Below, piece by piece: positions 14,955 through 17,618 of a DNA stretch of 17,618 nt. The stretch spans positions 1-17,618 of the forward strand of contig CALLCD010000183.1 of NCBI GenBank assembly GCA_938049795.1, written 5' to 3'. The position numbers and the translations under genes are program-made. This DNA is from an uncultured Hyphomonadaceae bacterium. Lineage in GTDB: Bacteria > Pseudomonadota > Alphaproteobacteria > Caulobacterales > Hyphomonadaceae. The first letter of the stretch is position 1; every line of letters starts with the position of its first letter. The notes beneath the pieces were generated by a model, which was not told the origin of the DNA, did not search any database, and saw only the letters and a list, made by a program, of their open reading frames with translations.

Positions 14955-15017
14955 ATGGTTAATATCGGACGCGCCAAACCGCCGGTGTGTTAACCAAAAC
15001 GGCCGGTCTGATTAACC
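14955..15017. promoter_or_regulatory. Cluster of three CtrA half-site-like TTAACC elements
   Basis: In the gap between the Sel1-like gene and the 2OG oxygenase gene lie ATGGTTAA at 14955-14962 (TTAACCAT on the minus strand, the CtrA half-site), TTAACCAA at 14990-14997 and TTAACCCC at 15012-15019. The first reads toward the Sel1-like gene; the others read toward the oxygenase gene. Their spacing does not match a TTAA-N7-TTAA full site, so regulation is inferred. Confidence 0.4.
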
Positions 15018-15108
15018 CCGGGCGCGCGGTCCGGCGCGGGGAATGACGGGTTTCCATTGGCGGGTGGGTGCTATAGTGGAGGCGTATCTGTCGCCCGAGG
15101 ACATAGCC

Positions 15109-16050
15109 ATGAGCCCTTATTTTACACCGATTTCCATGCAGACCTATCGCGCCGCACCGGACACTTTTGCCAAGGCGCTTGGGCAGTCTTTTCGCGAGAC
15201 CGGCTTTGCGGTGATCACCGATCATGGCTTGGACCAAGACCTGATCGACCGGACGGTGGCGGACACGAAAGCCTTCTTCGCCCTGCCGGAGACGGTCAAG
15301 GCGGGCTATCAAGATCCCCGCCATAGCGGCCAACGCGGCTACACGCCGTTCGGGACAGAAAACGCCAAAGGGCGCGCGCAGGCGGATCTCAAAGAGTTCT
15401 GGCACACAGGACGCGCAGGCACGGCCGGAACACCGCTCGCCGAGATCATGCCGCAAACGCCGAGCGTGGCCGAGATTGACGGCTTTGATGCAAGCACAAA
15501 GGGTCTGTTTGAGGCGCTCGATGGGATCGGACGCGACGTGCTTGAAGCAATCGCACGCGACATCGACCTGCCGGTGGACTGGTTTGGCCCCCGCGTCGCG
15601 GAGGGAAACTCGATTTTGCGGCTGCTGCATTATCCGGCGCAAACCACACCGCCGCCAGAAGGATCGGTGCGCGCGGCGGCCCATGAGGACATCAATGTGA
15701 TTACGCTCTTGCTGGGCGCGGAAGAAGCAGGGCTTGAAGTGCTGCACCGCTCTGGCGAATGGCTCGCCGTCAATCCGCCTGCGGGCGCTCTGGTGGTCAA
15801 TATCGGGGATATGTTGTCGCGCTTGACCCAAGGCCTCCTGCCCTCGACGACGCATCGTGTGGTCAATCCGGTTGCCGCGCGCAGCGGACATGCGCGCTAT
15901 TCGACGCCATTTTTCCTGCATTTTGCGCCGGATGTGCTGATTGATCCGCTGGAAAGCTGCGACCGGGCAGACACGCCGCGTCCGGAGGCGATCACCGCAC
16001 ATGATTTTCTGATGCAGCGATTGCAGGAGATCGGGCTGATCAAGGCTTGA
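15109..16050 (+). CDS. Isopenicillin N synthase-like 2OG-Fe(II) oxygenase
   Basis: A 313-residue member of the plant-type 2-oxoglutarate/Fe(II) dioxygenase family. The N-terminal (DIOX_N) part has FRETGFAVITDHGLDQDLIDR and the FFALPETVKAGYQ helix, followed by RGYTPFGTENAKG and LKEFWHTGR. The C-terminal double-stranded beta-helix carries the iron triad H192-x-D194 (AAHEDINVITLLLG) and H249 (STTHRVVN), with R263 in RYSTPFFLHF positioned for 2-oxoglutarate. Most bacterial members hydroxylate or desaturate small molecules; substrate is unknown. The start at 15109 follows GAGGA at eight bases. The gene is followed within 14 bases by the convergent arfB. Confidence 0.92.
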   Translation: MSPYFTPISMQTYRAAPDTFAKALGQSFRETGFAVITDHGLDQDLIDRTVADTKAFFALPETVKAGYQDPRHSGQRGYTPFGTENAKGRAQADLKEFWHTGRAGTAGTPLAEIMPQTPSVAEIDGFDASTKGLFEALDGIGRDVLEAIARDIDLPVDWFGPRVAEGNSILRLLHYPAQTTPPPEGSVRAAAHEDINVITLLLGAEEAGLEVLHRSGEWLAVNPPAGALVVNIGDMLSRLTQGLLPSTTHRVVNPVAARSGHARYSTPFFLHFAPDVLIDPLESCDRADTPRPEAITAHDFLMQRLQEIGLIKA

Positions 16051-16064
16051 GCGAGGCCAGATGG

Positions 16065-16511
16065 CTAATCATCATCAAGCTTTGGCCGTCCACGCGCGCC
16101 CTTGATCTGGCTGCGCTGTTTCTTGGCGGCAATGCGCCGTTCGATGGCGCCGCGTCCGGGCTTGGTCGGCACGCGGCGTTTTTTGACGATAAGCGCCGCA
16201 CGTACCATGTCCGCAAGCCGTTTGCGCGCGTCCTGCCGGTTAAGCCCCTGCGAGCGATGTCGGCTGGCATTGACGAGCAAGTCGCCATCCGCCGTGATGC
16301 GCGGCTTCCAATGGCGCAAAATACGGGCCTTGGCGTCCGCAGGCAGGCTGGAGCGGCTGACATTCCAGCGCAACAGGACGGCGGTCGAGACCTTGTTGAC
16401 ATTCTGTCCGCCAGGCCCTGAAGCGCGTATAAAGCTCTCCTCAAGCTCCCAGGCCGGAATGACAATGTTCGGGGTCACGCGCAGCGAGTTGTCGAACTCG
16501 TGATCACTCAT
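16065..16511 (-). CDS. arfB: Alternative ribosome-rescue factor ArfB (peptidyl-tRNA hydrolase)
   Basis: A 148-residue protein with the release-factor catalytic domain. GGQ is at 34-36 in SFIRASGPGGQNVNKVSTAVLL, followed by a beta-rich domain and a long basic tail beginning VKKRRVPTKPGRGAIERRIAAKK. It has no stop-codon recognition domain. ArfB (YaeJ) inserts this tail into the empty mRNA channel of stalled ribosomes and hydrolyses peptidyl-tRNA. The start at 16511 is chosen because GGGGCG precedes it; an ATG four codons upstream is an alternative. It lies convergent to the 2OG oxygenase gene and divergent from the RcnB-like gene, and probably has its own promoter in the 129-base gap. Confidence 0.93.
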   Translation of the reverse strand: MSDHEFDNSLRVTPNIVIPAWELEESFIRASGPGGQNVNKVSTAVLLRWNVSRSSLPADAKARILRHWKPRITADGDLLVNASRHRSQGLNRQDARKRLADMVRAALIVKKRRVPTKPGRGAIERRIAAKKQRSQIKGARGRPKLDDD

Positions 16512-16640
16512 TGATCGCCCCATTCAGTTACAATTCACTAGGCCGCACTACATTGGTGTCACGGGCTTAGAACAGCCTTTGGGCATCGACAAGGGACATT
16601 CCCTATGGTCAGATTGCCATACAACAGAAAGGAGACGGCC

Positions 16641-17330
16641 ATGAGCATTCTCGGAAGACTTTCAAAGTTAGGCGCAGCGGCGGTGCTTGCAGCATCAGTT
16701 CTCGCCGTGCCGGCACTCGCCCAGCATAACGGGCATCACGGCCAATCATCCTCGAGCTTCAGCCATCAGAAGGCAAAGTTTCAAGGTCAGCATCACGGCA
16801 ACTTCCGTGGGCACAATCGCGGTAATTTCCGTGGCAACCGTCGCGGGAACTTTCGTGGGCATCATCGTGGCAACTTCCGTGGCAACCATCGCGGCAACTT
16901 CCGCGGCAACCATCGTGGCAATTTCCGTGGGCACAATCGCGGCAACTTCCGTGGGAACCGTCATGGCAATTTCCGTGGCAATCGCGGGTTTCACCGGAAC
17001 CAGTTCGGCCATAATGGCTTTCGCGGGAACCGCTTCAATCATAGTGGTTTCAACAATCGCAACTTCCACAATAGAGGTTTTAACAATCGCGGCTATCGCG
17101 GCAACCACAATCGCAGAGCGTTCAGCCAGTCGGTCTATTCGGTGGGCAATGTCTATGGCGTCACGAACAATACGATCTTTATCAGCGACTTCGGGGCTCA
17201 TGGGCTGTACTCACCGCCACGCGGGCATCACTGGGTCTGTGACAAAGGCTCCAAAGACGCGGTTCTGGTCGCCGTTGCGACGGGCGCAATTATCGCGGTC
17301 GCAGCGGACGCCCTGCTCCAGCCCTATTAA
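16641..17330 (+). CDS. Secreted RcnB-like protein with eight GNFRG octapeptide repeats
   Basis: A 229-residue periplasmic protein. A signal peptide (AAAVLAASVLAVPALA, cut after A27) precedes a His/Gly-rich stretch, then eight 8-residue repeats (residues 52-115) of the form R/H-G-N-F-R-G-N/H-x. Further G-F-x-N-R-rich sequence runs to about 157. The C-terminal 60 residues end with LYSPPRGHHWVCDKG and VLVAVATGAIIAVAADAL, matching the RcnB family (PPxGxxW, TGxI), known from nickel/cobalt homeostasis. The repeat array is rich in His, Arg, Asn and aromatic residues and may bind metal or nucleic acid; neither is shown. The start at 16641 follows AAAGGAG at seven bases. A strong terminator follows. 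Family assignment rests on the C-terminal part. Confidence 0.8.
   Translation: MSILGRLSKLGAAAVLAASVLAVPALAQHNGHHGQSSSSFSHQKAKFQGQHHGNFRGHNRGNFRGNRRGNFRGHHRGNFRGNHRGNFRGNHRGNFRGHNRGNFRGNRHGNFRGNRGFHRNQFGHNGFRGNRFNHSGFNNRNFHNRGFNNRGYRGNHNRRAFSQSVYSVGNVYGVTNNTIFISDFGAHGLYSPPRGHHWVCDKGSKDAVLVAVATGAIIAVAADALLQPY
16794..16985 (+). repeat. Array of eight 24-base tandem repeats inside the RcnB-like gene
   Basis: Eight in-frame 24-base units encode G-N-F-R-G plus three residues of His, Asn or Arg. The units share GGCAACTTCCGTGG with variable third codon positions (CGC/CGT, AAC/AAT, TTC/TTT). Flanking sequence continues with degenerate versions. Such arrays commonly change length by slippage or recombination. 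Confidence 0.9.
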
Positions 17331-17358
17331 GGGACCGGACGGACGATAAAATCCAAGG

Positions 17359-17389
17359 AAGGGCGCGGGGCTAGGTCGCGCCCTTTTTT
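17359..17389 (+). terminator. Rho-independent terminator after the RcnB-like gene
   Basis: AAGGGCGCG (17359-17367) pairs with CGCGCCCTT (17377-17385) around a nine-base loop, and six T residues follow (17384-17389). It lies 28 bases past the stop of the RcnB-like gene and is the clearest terminator in the window. Confidence 0.9.
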
Positions 17390-17467
17390 GTGGCCAGAAA
17401 GGTCTCTCAGCCAAGGTCATGTAAGACGCGCAAAAAAACCACTTCCCAAGTCCAGAATCTTCGCTAG

Positions 17468-17514
17468 GGTTGTCTCGCGCCGTTCGAACAGGACAGCGCA
17501 TTTTTTCAACAACC
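17468..17514 (+). promoter_or_regulatory. Possible structured leader before the terminal micro-ORF
   Basis: GGTTGT at 17468-17473 is complementary to ACAACC at 17509-17514, directly before the ribosome binding site. Inside are GCGC/GCGC arms (17477-17480 and 17496-17499) around the palindrome GTTCGAAC, followed by TTTTTT at 17501-17506. This could form a leader stem with an attenuator-like inner hairpin, but the inner stem is short. No clear promoter is recognised. Confidence 0.3.
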
Positions 17515-17530
17515 GAAAGGAGGTGATCCA

Positions 17531-17611
17531 ATGTCAAGTGAGAAACCAGATAGGGCTATGGGGTCCGTATTCCGAGGTCGTCACGTGGAGCAGCCTTCAC
17601 TGTTGACCTAG
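17531..17611 (+). CDS. 26-codon micro-ORF with an extended Shine-Dalgarno sequence
   Basis: ATG at 17531 opens a 26-residue frame ending in TAG at 17609-17611. The peptide starts MSSEKPDR and ends VEQPSLLT; it is charged, has no signal peptide, and I recognise no family. The preceding GAAAGGAGGTGATCCA (17515-17530) is complementary to 16 bases at the 3' end of alphaproteobacterial 16S rRNA, and AGGAGG lies seven bases before the ATG, the ideal spacing. It is not a 16S fragment, because the similarity stops exactly at the start codon. A second frame with GTG at 17538 and TGA at 17606 is open too but poorly placed. It could be a small protein or a leader peptide for a gene beyond the window. 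Confidence 0.5.
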   Translation: MSSEKPDRAMGSVFRGRHVEQPSLLT

Positions 17612-17618
17612 AGATACA

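Noticed and set aside
14959..16002. 347-codon minus-strand frame opposite the 2OG oxygenase gene
   Set aside because: It is antisense to a gene with a full H-x-D...H iron site, has an Arg/His/Cys-rich composition and no domain-like pattern.
16687..17349. 220-codon plus-strand frame overlapping the RcnB-like gene
   Set aside because: It is the +1 reading of the tandem repeat array, so it stays open because of repetition; the other frame has the signal peptide, ribosome site and RcnB-like end.
17515..17530. Fragment of a 16S rRNA gene on the minus strand
   Set aside because: The match to the 16S 3' end stops at base 17530; the next 16S bases are replaced by ATGTCAAG, so this is a ribosome binding site and not a truncated rRNA gene.

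Overview
The window looks like chromosomal DNA from a dimorphic, flagellated alphaproteobacterium, most likely of the Hyphomonadaceae/Maricaulales type. The evidence is an FlbT flagellin-translation regulator, a FliM motor-switch protein with a CtrA-like box (TTAA-N7-TTAA type) upstream, a single-cysteine alphaproteobacterial DksA, and several lipobox-bearing envelope proteins. GC content is moderately high, spacing is tight, and I see no insertion sequence, phage, tRNA, rRNA or CRISPR array.

Layout. Bases 1-249 are the 3' end of a GIY-YIG endonuclease gene, followed by two near-identical palindromes (266-393). Next come a small glutaredoxin-like protein (-), a lipoprotein M2 (ACE-type) metallopeptidase (+), a ClbS/DfsB-family protein (-), an unknown four-helix membrane protein (-), a lipoprotein M28 metallopeptidase (-), a BolA-family protein (+) and a TerC-family membrane protein (+). 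From 6500 to 11118 is a motility and stress region: fliM (-), an intergenic stretch with two strand-biased hairpins, dksA (-), a 435-residue membrane-anchored unknown (+) with a CtrA-like box, a MarC-family protein (-), a 100-residue unknown (-) and flbT (-). The order of transcription in the last group is flbT, unknown, marC, with overlapping or almost touching ends.

From 11272 onward are a Zur-like Fur-family regulator (+), a double-hotdog thioesterase (+), a translationally coupled pair made of a DUF4197 lipoprotein and an alpha/beta hydrolase (-), a Sel1-repeat mini-protein (-), an isopenicillin-N-synthase-like 2OG-Fe(II) oxygenase (+), the ribosome-rescue hydrolase arfB (-), and a secreted RcnB-like protein carrying eight GNFRG repeats (+) with a strong terminator. 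The window closes with a 26-codon ORF whose ribosome binding site is complementary to 16 bases of the 16S rRNA 3' end.

Themes. The motility genes appear to be under CtrA cell-cycle control. Two predicted periplasm-facing zinc peptidases, a Zur-like regulator, TerC and an RcnB-like protein give a recurring metal theme, although they are not one operon. The least explained items are the opposed hairpins between fliM and dksA, the CtrA-boxed membrane protein, the unknown protein in the position where FlaF might be expected, and the terminal micro-ORF.
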